From assembly GCF_016427535.1 (NCBI RefSeq), contig NZ_JAELXV010000001.1, forward strand, positions 1,054,001 to 1,118,000: a stretch of 64,000 bases of DNA, given 5' to 3'. The translations under genes were made by a program, and so were the position numbers. Shown here one piece after another: positions 26,816-34,642 of the stretch. The stretch's first letter is position 1, and the number at the start of each line of letters is the position of its first letter. The notes beneath the pieces are model-generated. The model saw only the letters and a program-made list of their open reading frames with translations, did no database searches and was not told the DNA's origin. This DNA comes from Hymenobacter sp. BT559. GTDB lineage: Bacteria > Bacteroidota > Bacteroidia > Cytophagales > Hymenobacteraceae.

Positions 26816-27502
26816 CTAGCCCGCCGCTAGCTCACGCAACACCTGTGGCACGCCCACGCTGGCGGTCTCCACCACGTAGCGCACGCCGCGGCCCGTTACG
26901 TCGGGCTGGTGCGGGTCGATGACGTACACCGGGCAGCCGGCGGGAGCGTAGTGCAGCAGCCCAGCGGCCGGGTACACTTGCAGCGACGTGCCCACTACCA
27001 GCAACGCATCGGCCGTGCTGGCTATCTCGGCGGCCTCCTCAATGGCCGGTACCATCTCGCCAAACCACACAATGTGCGGGCGCAACTGGTTGCCATCGGG
27101 CGCTAGGTCACCAACGTTGATATCGCCATCGCAGTAATACACGGTAGCCTCGTCGGCCACCGAGCGCATTTCGTTGAGCATGCCGTGCAGGTGCAGTACC
27201 TGGGTCGAGCCGGCACGCTCGTGCAAGTCATCTACGTTTTGGGTGATGATGCTGACCGTCCAGCCCGGCACCTCTTCGAAGCCGGCCAGGGCTAAGTGAG
27301 CGGCGTTAGGTGCTACCTCGCGGGCCTGCGCCCGGCGTTTATTATAAAAATCGAGTACCAGCGCCGGGTTGCGGGCGAAGGCCTCGGGCGTGGCTACGTC
27401 CTCGATGCGGTGCTCTTCCCAGAGCCCATTAGTGTCGCGGAAGGTACGAATCCCGCTTTCAGCCGATACGCCGGCGCCGGTGAGCACTACTAGGTGTAGC
27501 AT
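26816..27502 (-). CDS. cobB: NAD-dependent protein deacylase (sirtuin), zinc-less type
   Basis: A 228-residue Sir2 enzyme that removes acyl groups from lysine using NAD. Motifs are VVLTGAGVSAESGIRTFR (NAD loop, about residues 5-22), SIITQNVDDLHERAG (about 84-98), catalytic His in VLHLHGML (about 104), then PHIVWFGEMVP (about 143-153), VVGTSLQVYPAA and YVIDP. The Y and R residues (about 53 and 56, in FYNKRRAQ) that mark desuccinylase-like class III sirtuins fit FYxxRR. The usual four zinc cysteines between the His and FGE are missing; only one Cys (YYCDGD) is seen. This zinc-free form is known among Bacteroidota sirtuins. Confidence 0.9.
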   Translation of the reverse strand: MLHLVVLTGAGVSAESGIRTFRDTNGLWEEHRIEDVATPEAFARNPALVLDFYNKRRAQAREVAPNAAHLALAGFEEVPGWTVSIITQNVDDLHERAGSTQVLHLHGMLNEMRSVADEATVYYCDGDINVGDLAPDGNQLRPHIVWFGEMVPAIEEAAEIASTADALLVVGTSLQVYPAAGLLHYAPAGCPVYVIDPHQPDVTGRGVRYVVETASVGVPQVLRELAAG

Positions 27503-27547
27503 CTTATTATTAATGAGCAGTGAGCAATGAACAGAAAACAGATAGGG

Positions 27548-28531
27548 TTAGCCGGCTGATACCATTTCGTATTGCTGCTCGGCAAAGTTGCGCAGGCGCT
27601 GAAAAGCAGCATCCACTTCTTGGGCGTCTTCGCTGAGTAAGTTGCCATATACTACGCGGTCGGTGGCGCGCAGGGCGCGGCGCACGTCGTCATTGTTATT
27701 GAAATGCTCAACTAGCTCCTTGGTCGTGAGCGAGCTAAGGTTAGTGTCTTTCAGGCTCGATAAGTAGTTTTTCCAGAGTACTACCACCCGTTCGGCCACC
27801 GGTGCCGAGCGCGAGAGCGTGAAGCGCTCGGCGTGGCGCGCAAACTGCGCCAGAAAATACACGTGGTTTTTGCGGCGCTTATAGAGCTGGTAGCGCCGCC
27901 GCCAGCGCCGGCCAAACAAGGCGGCCACACCAGCCGCCAGCAGCAGTAGCCCCGCCAGCCCCGCCACCCAAAAAGGATAGTTAAAGGCGGGCTCCAGCGG
28001 TAGCTGCCCTAGGTCCTGGCGCAACGCCGGGGGGGCGCCTGCTGTGCTACCTAGGGCCGGCGCTGCGCGCCGCAGCTGCACCTGGGCAGCAGGTGGCAGC
28101 AGGCGGAGGGTATCGGTGGCGCCGCGCAGCACTAGCACGGGCAGCTGCAGCGCCTGCACCGGCGCCAGCGAAAACGTGCGCAGGTGGTACACCGTGCGGT
28201 CGAGGCTACGGCCGTTGCGCGTGCGGGTGGGCTGCCAGGTTCGCCCCACGTACTCAAAGGGCGCAAAGCGGGCTAGCGAATCTGGAAATATCACCTCCTC
28301 GCTGGCCGCGTGCTCGTAGCGCAGCTCGTAGTCGAGCGGCTGGCCCACGGCTACATCGGCCCGCAAAAACCGACCAATTGGCTGCTGAGCCCGGGCCGCG
28401 CCGCCGAGTAGCAGCAAAGCTAGCAACAACAGCTTTCCTGCAGGGTTTCGCCAGGGTAAGGCGGAGGGTTGCGCAGGGGTTAGGCGAATAAATTGGGCCT
28501 GGTGGAAGGAGCGAGCCAACTCATAATTCAT
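27548..28531 (-). CDS. BatD/DUF4381-like membrane-anchored exported protein
   Basis: A 327-residue protein following a DUF58 gene by 22 nt in the same direction. A hydrophobic export segment (GKLLLLALLLLGGAARAQ) precedes a beta-rich periplasmic part with FLRADVAVGQPLDYELRY and TRTRNGRSLDRTVYHLRTFSLAPVQALQLP, the BatD-like pattern of oxygen-tolerance operons. A transmembrane helix FWVAGLAGLLLLAAGVAALFG follows (about residue 195). A helical cytoplasmic tail resembles DUF4381 (SSLTTKELVEHFN). The start codon lies inside a short ATGAATTATGAG-type repeat; no better start is seen, so the first 25-30 residues may not be native. The role is inferred from context: membrane assembly with DUF58 and MoxR-type AAA proteins. 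Confidence 0.65.
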   Translation of the reverse strand: MNYELARSFHQAQFIRLTPAQPSALPWRNPAGKLLLLALLLLGGAARAQQPIGRFLRADVAVGQPLDYELRYEHAASEEVIFPDSLARFAPFEYVGRTWQPTRTRNGRSLDRTVYHLRTFSLAPVQALQLPVLVLRGATDTLRLLPPAAQVQLRRAAPALGSTAGAPPALRQDLGQLPLEPAFNYPFWVAGLAGLLLLAAGVAALFGRRWRRRYQLYKRRKNHVYFLAQFARHAERFTLSRSAPVAERVVVLWKNYLSSLKDTNLSSLTTKELVEHFNNNDDVRRALRATDRVVYGNLLSEDAQEVDAAFQRLRNFAEQQYEMVSAG

Positions 28532-28550
28532 AATTTGTAACTCATAATTT
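28521..28550. repeat. ATAATT-type short repeat spanning the BatD-like start codon
   Basis: The AT-rich string with three CATAATT-type units (minus strand ATGAGTT, ATGAATTATGAG) fills the DUF58/BatD-like gap. It is related to the AT-rich hairpin at 29904-29974. The start ATG of the BatD-like gene lies within it. Confidence 0.5.
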
Positions 28551-28553
28551 AGG

Positions 28554-29465
28554 TTAGTGCCCGCGCCGCTGAAACAGGCCCACCAGCTGCGGCACAAAAT
28601 CTTGGTCGGTGCGCAAGGCCAAAAAGCCCACCTTTTGGCGGCGGCATAGTGCCTGCAGGGCTTGCTGTCGGGTTGCCGTCTGGGCGGCGTAGCTAGCCCG
28701 GAAGCTCGGCGCCGACGTATCGACCCAGCGTAGTATGCCGGTTTCGGCATCGCGCAGCGGCACAATACCTAGAGCCGGAAACTCGGCCTCTTGCGGGGCT
28801 TGCAGCTGCACCACTAGTAAGTCGTGCTGGCGGGCCAGCATAGTGAGCTCGCGCTCGTAGTGCTCATCTATGAAGTCGGATATCAACACCACCAGGCTGC
28901 GCCGGCGCAGCAAGCTCAGGGCCAGCTTAATACCTGCGCTCAGGCCGGTGTGCTGCGAGGCGGGGGCCAATGCAAAGAGCCGCTGAATAAGTACGTAGGC
29001 AGCCCGCAAGCCCTTGGCGGGCGGCAGGTACAGCTCTTTTTGGTCAGAGAAAGCGAGCATACCTAGGGCCGAATCTTGGCGGGCAGCCGAGAGGGCCAGC
29101 AGGCCGGCCACGTCGCGGCCCACATCGAGCTTGCGCTGGCCGCTGGCGGCGTGGCCCACGCGCTGCGAGGCGCTCACATCGAGGGCTACCAGCACTTGCT
29201 GCTCGCGCTCTTCCTTGTAGGTTTTTACGAAGGTGCCGTGGCCTTTGCTGCTCACAGCCCAGTCGATGGCCCGCACCTCGTCGCCATACTGGTAGAGGCG
29301 CACGTCGTCAAACTCTAGCCCCGTGCCCCGAAATACCGACCGAAAATTGCCTTGCAGCTGGCTTTCCACGGCGTGGCGCATCCTAATTTCGAGGTGGCGC
29401 AGGCGGCGCACCAGCCCCGCAAGGCTGGCCGGAAAAGAAGCAGTAGAGGTGTCAGGGGCGGGCAT
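28554..29465 (-). CDS. DUF58 domain protein (BatA/YeaD-like, vWA fold)
   Basis: A 303-residue protein. The DUF58 core is SVFRGTGLEFDDVRLYQYGD then VRAIDWAVSSKGHGTFVKTY (about residues 44-83). A vWA-type MIDAS motif is VALDVSASQR (DxSxS, about 92-101), and the conserved LVVLISDFIDE lies near 190-201. DUF58 proteins act with MoxR AAA ATPases in metal insertion or complex assembly. The moxR gene is not next to this one; the upstream gene is divergent (DUF4296). It forms an operon with the BatD-like gene downstream. Confidence 0.9.
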   Translation of the reverse strand: MPAPDTSTASFPASLAGLVRRLRHLEIRMRHAVESQLQGNFRSVFRGTGLEFDDVRLYQYGDEVRAIDWAVSSKGHGTFVKTYKEEREQQVLVALDVSASQRVGHAASGQRKLDVGRDVAGLLALSAARQDSALGMLAFSDQKELYLPPAKGLRAAYVLIQRLFALAPASQHTGLSAGIKLALSLLRRRSLVVLISDFIDEHYERELTMLARQHDLLVVQLQAPQEAEFPALGIVPLRDAETGILRWVDTSAPSFRASYAAQTATRQQALQALCRRQKVGFLALRTDQDFVPQLVGLFQRRGH

Positions 29466-29493
29466 GGTACTGGCGAAGCTACGGCTGCGTCGT

Positions 29494-29501
29494 TATTTTT
29501 G
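29494..29501 (+). promoter_or_regulatory. -7 box (TATTTTTG) with start codon 3 nt downstream
   Basis: TATTTTTG fits TAnnTTTG and lies only 3 nt before the GTG at 29505, so the mRNA of the DUF4296 gene would be leaderless or nearly so. It is in the 39-bp gap between divergent genes. Confidence 0.45.
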
Positions 29502-29504
29502 GGA

Positions 29505-29906
29505 GTGAAATACGCTCGTTTCCTCGCGGCCCGAACTGGGCAAGTCTTCCTTGGCCTGCTACTGGCCTTGCTCACCAGCTGCGATATGCCGGAAGAAGTG
29601 AAGCCGCCGCCGCAGCTGCTTTCGAAGCAAGAGCTGGCCAGCCTGCTGGTGCAGCTGCACTTGCTCGAAGCCCGGGTTGAGTCGAGCCGCCTGACGCCCG
29701 ATTCGGCGCGGGCGCTGTTTCAGCAGCAAAAGCGCGAGATTTTGCGCAAAAACAACGTGTCGGAAAAAGACTCGGTGCTGCCACGCAGCTACCGCTTCTA
29801 CGCCATCAACAACAAGGACATGGACGAAATCTACAAAATCGTCATCGACTCCTTGCAGCGCCGCGCCACTAAGCTCAATGGCGGTACCCCGCCCGCGCCC
29901 CAGTAA
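29505..29906 (+). CDS. DUF4296 lipoprotein
   Basis: A 133-residue protein beginning at a GTG. The N-terminus VKYARFLAARTGQ is followed by VFLGLLLALLTSC-D, a clean signal peptide with lipobox LTSC, so it should be lipidated and exported. The mature region has QLLSKQELASLLVQLHLLEARV, then a Gln/Lys/Arg helix and VLPRSYRFYAINNKDMDEIYKIV, the DUF4296 pattern. The family function is unknown. No in-frame ATG gives the signal peptide. The gene is divergent from DUF58, with a -7 box almost at its start, and ends inside an AT-rich hairpin shared with csaA. Confidence 0.75.
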   Translation: MKYARFLAARTGQVFLGLLLALLTSCDMPEEVKPPPQLLSKQELASLLVQLHLLEARVESSRLTPDSARALFQQQKREILRKNNVSEKDSVLPRSYRFYAINNKDMDEIYKIVIDSLQRRATKLNGGTPPAPQ

Positions 29907-29974
29907 TGGTTAGTTATGAATGGTTAATTATCAATGATTTCTAGTATGGATTAACCATTCATAATTAACCATTA
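29904..29974. terminator. AT-rich 25-bp hairpin carrying both stop codons
   Basis: The arms 29904-29928 and 29950-29974 (with GGTTA and TTATGAATGGTTAAT) differ at one position (G-T). The TAA of the DUF4296 gene forms the first three nt of the left arm and the stop of csaA is in the last three nt of the right arm. It likely terminates both convergent genes. Confidence 0.7.
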
Positions 29975-30304
29975 ATACAGGCGGCTGCCATTAGGTACGG
30001 GCGCTGCCAACGCCGCCAGCACAGTGTGGCCCTCGGCATCGGGGGCACCTACTACCAGTACTTCAGAGCGAAATGGGCCAATCTGCTTGGGCGGAAAATT
30101 GACTACGGCCAGCACCTGCCGGCCCACCAGCGTGTCTGGCGTGTAGTGGTGCGTAAGCTGCGCGCTCGATTTCTTGATACCGATTTCGGGGCCAAAATCC
30201 AGCACCAATTGGTAGGCAGGTCGGCGCGCCTGTGGAAACTCGCGCGCTTCCAGGATGGTACCGGCGCGCAGGTCTACTTTTTCAAATTCTTCCCAAGTAA
30301 GCAT
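29972..30304 (-). CDS. csaA: CsaA-like tRNA-binding domain protein
   Basis: A 110-residue OB-fold protein, the usual CsaA length. Motifs are FEKVDLRAGTILEAREFPQA (about residues 7-26), YQLVLDFGPEIGIKKSSAQL (about 31-50), YTPDTLVGRQVLAVVNFPPK (about 54-73) and GPFRSEVLVVGAPDA. CsaA is a tRNA-binding, chaperone-like dimer linked to protein export and translation. The start at 30304 (MLTWEEFEKVDLR) is chosen over an ATG at 30427 that would add 41 non-conserved residues. Confidence 0.92.
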   Translation of the reverse strand: MLTWEEFEKVDLRAGTILEAREFPQARRPAYQLVLDFGPEIGIKKSSAQLTHHYTPDTLVGRQVLAVVNFPPKQIGPFRSEVLVVGAPDAEGHTVLAALAAPVPNGSRLY

Positions 30305-30363
30305 GCGTAGGCAGGGCAAGGGGACCCTAGGTAGGTGAACCGGGCAAAAATAGCCCAGGGCAC

Positions 30364-30960
30364 TTACGCGTCCTTGTCGGCGAAAGCGGCCAGCTCTAGC
30401 AGCTGCTTCTGCACCTGCGCTTCCCACAGGGCCTGCTGTTCGGGCTTGAGGCCGTGGTTAGTGTCACGGTCGTACTGGTCCTCAGCCTTGGCCCAGTCGG
30501 CATACACATCCTTGCTGAGGCGCTGAAACGTGGGCCCTAGGTCGGCACACGGAATGCTAACTCCGGCCAGTTTCTGACGCAGGCGGCGGGCATACACCTC
30601 CGTGATGTCGAAGTGCAGCTGCTCGTGGCGCAGCAGCTTAGGCGTGATGGTGGCGGGGTCGCGTACCCACGACAGCGTGGGGTCGAAGGCGGCCTGCACG
30701 TGGCCGCTAAACTGATTGCTGCGGCACGCCACCTGCGCCACTATGGTAGCCGAGGTAAGGGCCGCGTGGGGCTCGCCCGGCTTGGGGCGCGCTTTAAAAT
30801 CGGCCAGCACCAGCGGCCGGCTGGCCGACCAGTGCAAGCTGCCACCCGGAATAGTTTGGGCCGGAGCAACCGTAGATAAACCAGCCAGCAGCAGCAGCGC
30901 GCCGGCAAAAACTTGGTAGAGCATGAGCAGAAGAAATGGCAAAAACCGTCTTGCTGCCAA
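30364..30960 (-). CDS. DUF922 domain protein, possible secreted zinc protease
   Basis: A 198-residue exported protein. The N-terminus (about 1-35, LLLMLYQVFAGALLLLAGL to APAQ) is a signal peptide. The mature domain shows LHWSASRPLVLADF (about residue 42), then RHEQLHFDITEVYARRLR (about 111-128), an HExxH-like zinc motif as HEQLH with the following Asp. ALWEAQVQKQLLELA lies near the C-terminus. The pattern fits DUF922 (PF06037), a family of predicted secreted Zn-dependent proteases. Catalysis has not been shown for this gene. A later Met (residue 13) is an alternative start. Confidence 0.75.
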   Translation of the reverse strand: MAARRFLPFLLLMLYQVFAGALLLLAGLSTVAPAQTIPGGSLHWSASRPLVLADFKARPKPGEPHAALTSATIVAQVACRSNQFSGHVQAAFDPTLSWVRDPATITPKLLRHEQLHFDITEVYARRLRQKLAGVSIPCADLGPTFQRLSKDVYADWAKAEDQYDRDTNHGLKPEQQALWEAQVQKQLLELAAFADKDA

Positions 30961-31031
30961 CGCCGCCGCGCCCTAAAAAGTGTCGGCTACGTGAAGCGGA
31001 ATACGGCTGCCAACGCTAACCACTCGTGGCC

Positions 31032-32438
31032 CTAGCCGGCTGGCTGGCCCATTACCAGCGTAGCCTCGGCGTCCATCAGCAGGCTGGCGTCGGTGGGGCC
31101 AGTTGGGGGCATCGCCCCGGGCTGGCTTTCGCGCCGGAAGCGCAGGAGCAACACCACGGCCACCACCGAAAGGCCCGTGAGCAAGCCCAGCCACACGCCC
31201 ACGGCGCCTAGGTGCAGTCCGAAGCCCAGGTAATATCCCAGCGGCAGCGCAATGGCCCAGTAAGCCAGCAGCGCCACTACCGAAGGCACTTTCACGTCTT
31301 CGAGCCCGCGCAGGGCACCTAGGCCCACCACCTGCAAGCCATCCGAGACCTGGAAAGCGGCCGCTATGGTCAGTAGCGTGGCCGCCTGCGCCAGCACCAG
31401 CGGGTCGTCGTTGTAGAGCGGCGGAATGACGTGCCGCATGGCCAGCAGCAGCAGCCCCATAGCTACCATAAACCCGAAGGCCAGCCAGTAGGCCGCAAAG
31501 CCCGCTTGGCGCGCCTCGAGCAGGTCGCCGCTGCCGCGCAGGTTGCCCACCCGAATAGTGGCGGCCGCCGCAATGCCCGTAGCCGCCATATAGGTCACCG
31601 AGGCCACGTTGATGGCAATCTGGTGGGCCGCCTGGGGCGTCACGCCTATCCAGCCTATCATCAGGTATGACACGCTGAAGGCACCCACTTCGAGCATCAT
31701 CTGCATGCCGATGGGCAGCCCGAGGGCAAGCTGTCCGCGCAGTTCGGCCAGGCCCGGCCGCAGCCACTGGGCGGCGTGAGCGGGGCGCCGGCTGCGCAGC
31801 TGCTCGCTGCGCAGTACAAACTGCGCCATCAGCAAAGCTATGCCAATGCGCGAGAGCAGCGTAGCCCAGGCCGCACCCATCAGCCCCAGAGCCGGGGCGC
31901 CGAAGTGCCCAAAGATGAACGCGTAGCAGAGTAGCGCATTCACCACGTTGCCCGCAATGGAAAGCTGCATGGCCTGCTTGGTGAGCCCTAGGCCCTCGGC
32001 CCACTCGCGGAAGCCCTGAAACATCATGAGCGGCAGCAGCGATAGGCCCACCACGCGGACCCACGGCGTGGCCAGCGCCACCACCTCGGGCGCCTGCCCT
32101 AGGTGGGGCAGCAGCAGCGGCAGCAGCTGGCTAATGCCTAGCAGCGCCACACCCACGAGGGTATTCATCCAAACGGTGCCCACCAGCAGGCGGCCCAAAA
32201 ACTCCTCATCGCCGCGCCCATTGGCGGCCGCCACCCGCGGCACCGACCCCATGCTGATGCCCAGGCCCAGCACCATGAGCAGCGTAGTCACGCTCACGCC
32301 CATGCCCACGGCGTCGAGCGGCAGCTTGCCCAGCTGGCCCACCATCACCGAGTCGCACACGCCCACCAGCACGTGGCCAAGCTGGCTGAGAACGACGGGG
32401 TAAGCTAGCAGAAGAGTAGGACGAAGATGCTTTTTCAA
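31032..32438 (-). CDS. MATE family efflux transporter
   Basis: A 468-residue inner-membrane antiporter with about 12 transmembrane helices in two repeated halves. The N half has LLLAYPVVLSQLGHVLVGVCDSVMVGQLG (about residues 9-37) and AVGMGVSVTTLLMVLGLGISMGSVP. The C half begins near IGMQMMLEVGAFSVSYLMIGWIG, which repeats the first-half motif. MATE proteins export cationic drugs and metabolites, driven by H+ or Na+. The family match is confident, but the substrate is unknown. A MITE-like hairpin at 32469 lies directly upstream. Confidence 0.93.
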   Translation of the reverse strand: MKKHLRPTLLLAYPVVLSQLGHVLVGVCDSVMVGQLGKLPLDAVGMGVSVTTLLMVLGLGISMGSVPRVAAANGRGDEEFLGRLLVGTVWMNTLVGVALLGISQLLPLLLPHLGQAPEVVALATPWVRVVGLSLLPLMMFQGFREWAEGLGLTKQAMQLSIAGNVVNALLCYAFIFGHFGAPALGLMGAAWATLLSRIGIALLMAQFVLRSEQLRSRRPAHAAQWLRPGLAELRGQLALGLPIGMQMMLEVGAFSVSYLMIGWIGVTPQAAHQIAINVASVTYMAATGIAAAATIRVGNLRGSGDLLEARQAGFAAYWLAFGFMVAMGLLLLAMRHVIPPLYNDDPLVLAQAATLLTIAAAFQVSDGLQVVGLGALRGLEDVKVPSVVALLAYWAIALPLGYYLGFGLHLGAVGVWLGLLTGLSVVAVVLLLRFRRESQPGAMPPTGPTDASLLMDAEATLVMGQPAG

Positions 32439-32468
32439 AACAGATTAATTTTATGAAGGGTTGTAACT

Positions 32469-32574
32469 AAACGTGTCATGCTGACGAAGGCAACATCTGG
32501 CGTGGACAACTAACCTCTAGGTATAGAAATTACTGCGCCACGCGAGATGCTGCCTTCGTCAGCATGACACGTTT
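32469..32574. repeat. Dispersed inverted repeat (GTCATGCTGA family), copy 2
   Basis: The arms ACGTGTCATGCTGACGAAGG (32471 on) and CCTTCGTCAGCATGACACGT (ending 32570) are nearly perfect over 35 nt with two mismatches, around a 32-nt spacer. It lies between MATE and egtD. The arm core matches the other copies. Confidence 0.85.
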
Positions 32575-32602
32575 GTATTATTTCTTAAGCTGTAGCGCAA
32601 AT

Positions 32603-33601
32603 TTACGCCTTCGCCAGCACCACGTCGGCAAAGTCGCCGGCCTCGTCTTGGAAAACCTCGACCACATACATACCTGCTGCCTTGGCTAGCTTCGCAATCT
32701 GGGGGAGGGTAAACTTGAAGGAGTTTTCGGTGTGAATGGCCTCCCAAGCCGCGAAGTCGAAGGCCTGCCCGCCTAGGGCGGCCACGCGCACGGTTTGGGC
32801 GCGGCGGCTCACCAGCCACGAGCGCATGGCGCCGGTGCTGGGGTCGTAGTCGGGGTAGTGTTGCCAAGCTTCGAGCTGGAAATCAGCACCTAACTCGGTA
32901 TTGAAGCGGCGCAGCAGATTCAGGTTAAACTCGGCCGTGACGCCCTGGGCATCATCATACGCCGCCCGAATGCGGCGCGGGTCTTTGCGCAGGTCGAATC
33001 CCACCAGCAGGCGGTCGGCTGCCGTGAGCGGGGCCGCTAGCGCTTGCAGGAAATCGCGCTGCTCATTAGGCTCAAAATTGCCGATGTTAGACCCTAGGAA
33101 CAGCACGGCCTTGGCGCCCGGCCGCTGGGCCAGAGTGGTGAGGGCGGCGGTGTACTCAGCCGCCAGTGGCTCGGTGGGTAGAGTGGGTAACTCCTCACGC
33201 AGCGAGGCCACTAGTTCCTCTAGCGCCGAGGGCGAAATATCAACCGGTACATAGGTGAAAGCGGCTGATTGAGCGAGCAATTCGCGCAGCAAAATTTTGG
33301 TTTTCAAGCCGTCGCCAGCGCCCAGTTCTACTACAGCCAAAGGCTGGCCAGCGTTAGTACCCGCTTGCAGCGCCTGCACGATGGCAGCGCCCTGCGCCTG
33401 AAAGATGCTAAGCTCGGTGCGAGTAGGGTAGTACTCGGGCAGGGCCATTATTTGCTGAAACAGCCGGCTGCCCGTTGCATCGTAAAAGTATTTAGAAGAT
33501 AAAGACTTAGGTGTTTGGGCGAAGCCGTGGGCTACGTGGTCGGCCAGAGAAGACAAGGGAGCAGAAAGAGGAAGTGAAACGTCGGAATGGGAAAGCCGCA
33601 A
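32603..33601 (-). CDS. egtD: L-histidine N-alpha-methyltransferase (EgtD)
   Basis: A 332-residue SAM enzyme that trimethylates histidine to hercynine, the first step to ergothioneine. The N-terminal part has SLSSKYFYDATGSRLFQQIMALPEYYPTRTE (from about residue 33), the signature of the family. The SAM motif is VVELGAGDGLKTKILL (about 91-106), followed by YVPVDISPSALEELV and AVLFLGSNIGNFEP. The C-terminus holds RSWLVSRRAQTV, HTENSFKF and VVEVFQDEAGDFADVVLAKA. The sulfoxide synthase gene egtB is often adjacent but not seen here. The gene is followed by the repeat hairpin at 32469-32574. Confidence 0.93.
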   Translation of the reverse strand: MRLSHSDVSLPLSAPLSSLADHVAHGFAQTPKSLSSKYFYDATGSRLFQQIMALPEYYPTRTELSIFQAQGAAIVQALQAGTNAGQPLAVVELGAGDGLKTKILLRELLAQSAAFTYVPVDISPSALEELVASLREELPTLPTEPLAAEYTAALTTLAQRPGAKAVLFLGSNIGNFEPNEQRDFLQALAAPLTAADRLLVGFDLRKDPRRIRAAYDDAQGVTAEFNLNLLRRFNTELGADFQLEAWQHYPDYDPSTGAMRSWLVSRRAQTVRVAALGGQAFDFAAWEAIHTENSFKFTLPQIAKLAKAAGMYVVEVFQDEAGDFADVVLAKA

Positions 33602-33636
33602 AGGGCAGAATATGTTGGGCCGCGCCGCCCTAGGTG

Positions 33637-34563
33637 TTACTCAGCCTGCTTCTTTGGCCACAGCAGCGAGGCCGCGATGGAGCCTAGCAGCAGCACGCCC
33701 ACCGCGCCGAGCGCCACGGGCATTGGGAAGGGATAAATGTCTTCGAGCAGCAGCTTAGAGCCGATAAAAATCAGAATGAGCGCCAGGCCATAGTGCAGGT
33801 AATGAAACAATTGCATGAGGCTGGCTAGGGCGAAATACAAGGCCCGCAATCCCAGCAGGGCAAACACGTTGGAGGTGTAGACTACAAACGTATCGCGCGA
33901 AATAGCCAGAATGGCCGGGATAGAATCAGCGGCAAAAACCACGTCCGTCGTTTCTATTAATACTAACACTACCAGCAGCGGCGTAGCGAAGCGCACGCCC
34001 TCGCGCCGCGTGAAAAACTTGCCGCCATCGAGCTGCCGACTGATAGGAAGATGCCGACCTAGGAAGCGCACAATGGCGTTGTTTTCGGGGTCGATTTCGG
34101 GTTCACTGTTACTGCTCAGGCCCATCCGCACGCCCGTGTACACCAGAAAGGCACCTAGGACGTAAAGCAAAAAGTGGAACTTGGCCAGTAGGGCTGCTCC
34201 CGCCAAAATAAAAATGCCTCGCAGCACCAACGCCCCCAGCACGCCCCAAAACAAGATGCGGTGCTGATACTCAGCAGGCACCTTGAAATAGGTGAAAATG
34301 AGCAGGAACACGAACAAGTTGTCCACGCTCAGGGCCTTCTCGACGAGATAGCCCGTGAGCCACTGCACGCCCGCCTCGTGGCCCATGGTATGGTACACCA
34401 AATAGTTGAAGCACAGCGATAACGCAACCCAAAAGGCGCTCCAGCCCAGCGCTTCCTTGAGCTGGATGGCGTGGGCCCGGCGATTGAACACCAGCAAATC
34501 GAGCAGCAGGAGCCCGATTACGAACAGATTAAAGAGAACCCAGAACAGCGGGGTATTTTCCAT
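33637..34563 (-). CDS. TerC family integral membrane protein (Alx/YgdQ-like)
   Basis: A 308-residue polytopic membrane protein with about nine helices. Signatures are LEVEKALSVDNLF-type (VEKALSVDNLFVFLLIF, about residues 75-91), VLIETTDVVFAADSIPAILAI (about 204-224) and LLGLRALYFALASLM (about 239-253). Family members are linked to tellurite resistance and to Mn2+ or metal export. The conserved Asp/Asn pairs in the two repeats are kept. No upstream yybP-ykoY riboswitch was recognised in the 79 nt before the next gene. It lies 35 nt upstream of egtD on the same strand and could be co-transcribed. Confidence 0.92.
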   Translation of the reverse strand: MENTPLFWVLFNLFVIGLLLLDLLVFNRRAHAIQLKEALGWSAFWVALSLCFNYLVYHTMGHEAGVQWLTGYLVEKALSVDNLFVFLLIFTYFKVPAEYQHRILFWGVLGALVLRGIFILAGAALLAKFHFLLYVLGAFLVYTGVRMGLSSNSEPEIDPENNAIVRFLGRHLPISRQLDGGKFFTRREGVRFATPLLVVLVLIETTDVVFAADSIPAILAISRDTFVVYTSNVFALLGLRALYFALASLMQLFHYLHYGLALILIFIGSKLLLEDIYPFPMPVALGAVGVLLLGSIAASLLWPKKQAE

Positions 34564-34642
34564 ACGGCAGTGGTATCCTCTACGGAAAAATATGGCTTAG
34601 GAATGGCAAGGTAGAAATTTTGCCACATTCGCTGCCCTAGGT

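Noticed and set aside
30973..32064. 363-codon frame in another reading frame of the MATE gene
   Set aside because: Composition is Arg/Ala/Gly-rich and it overlaps the clearly supported MATE transporter on the same strand.
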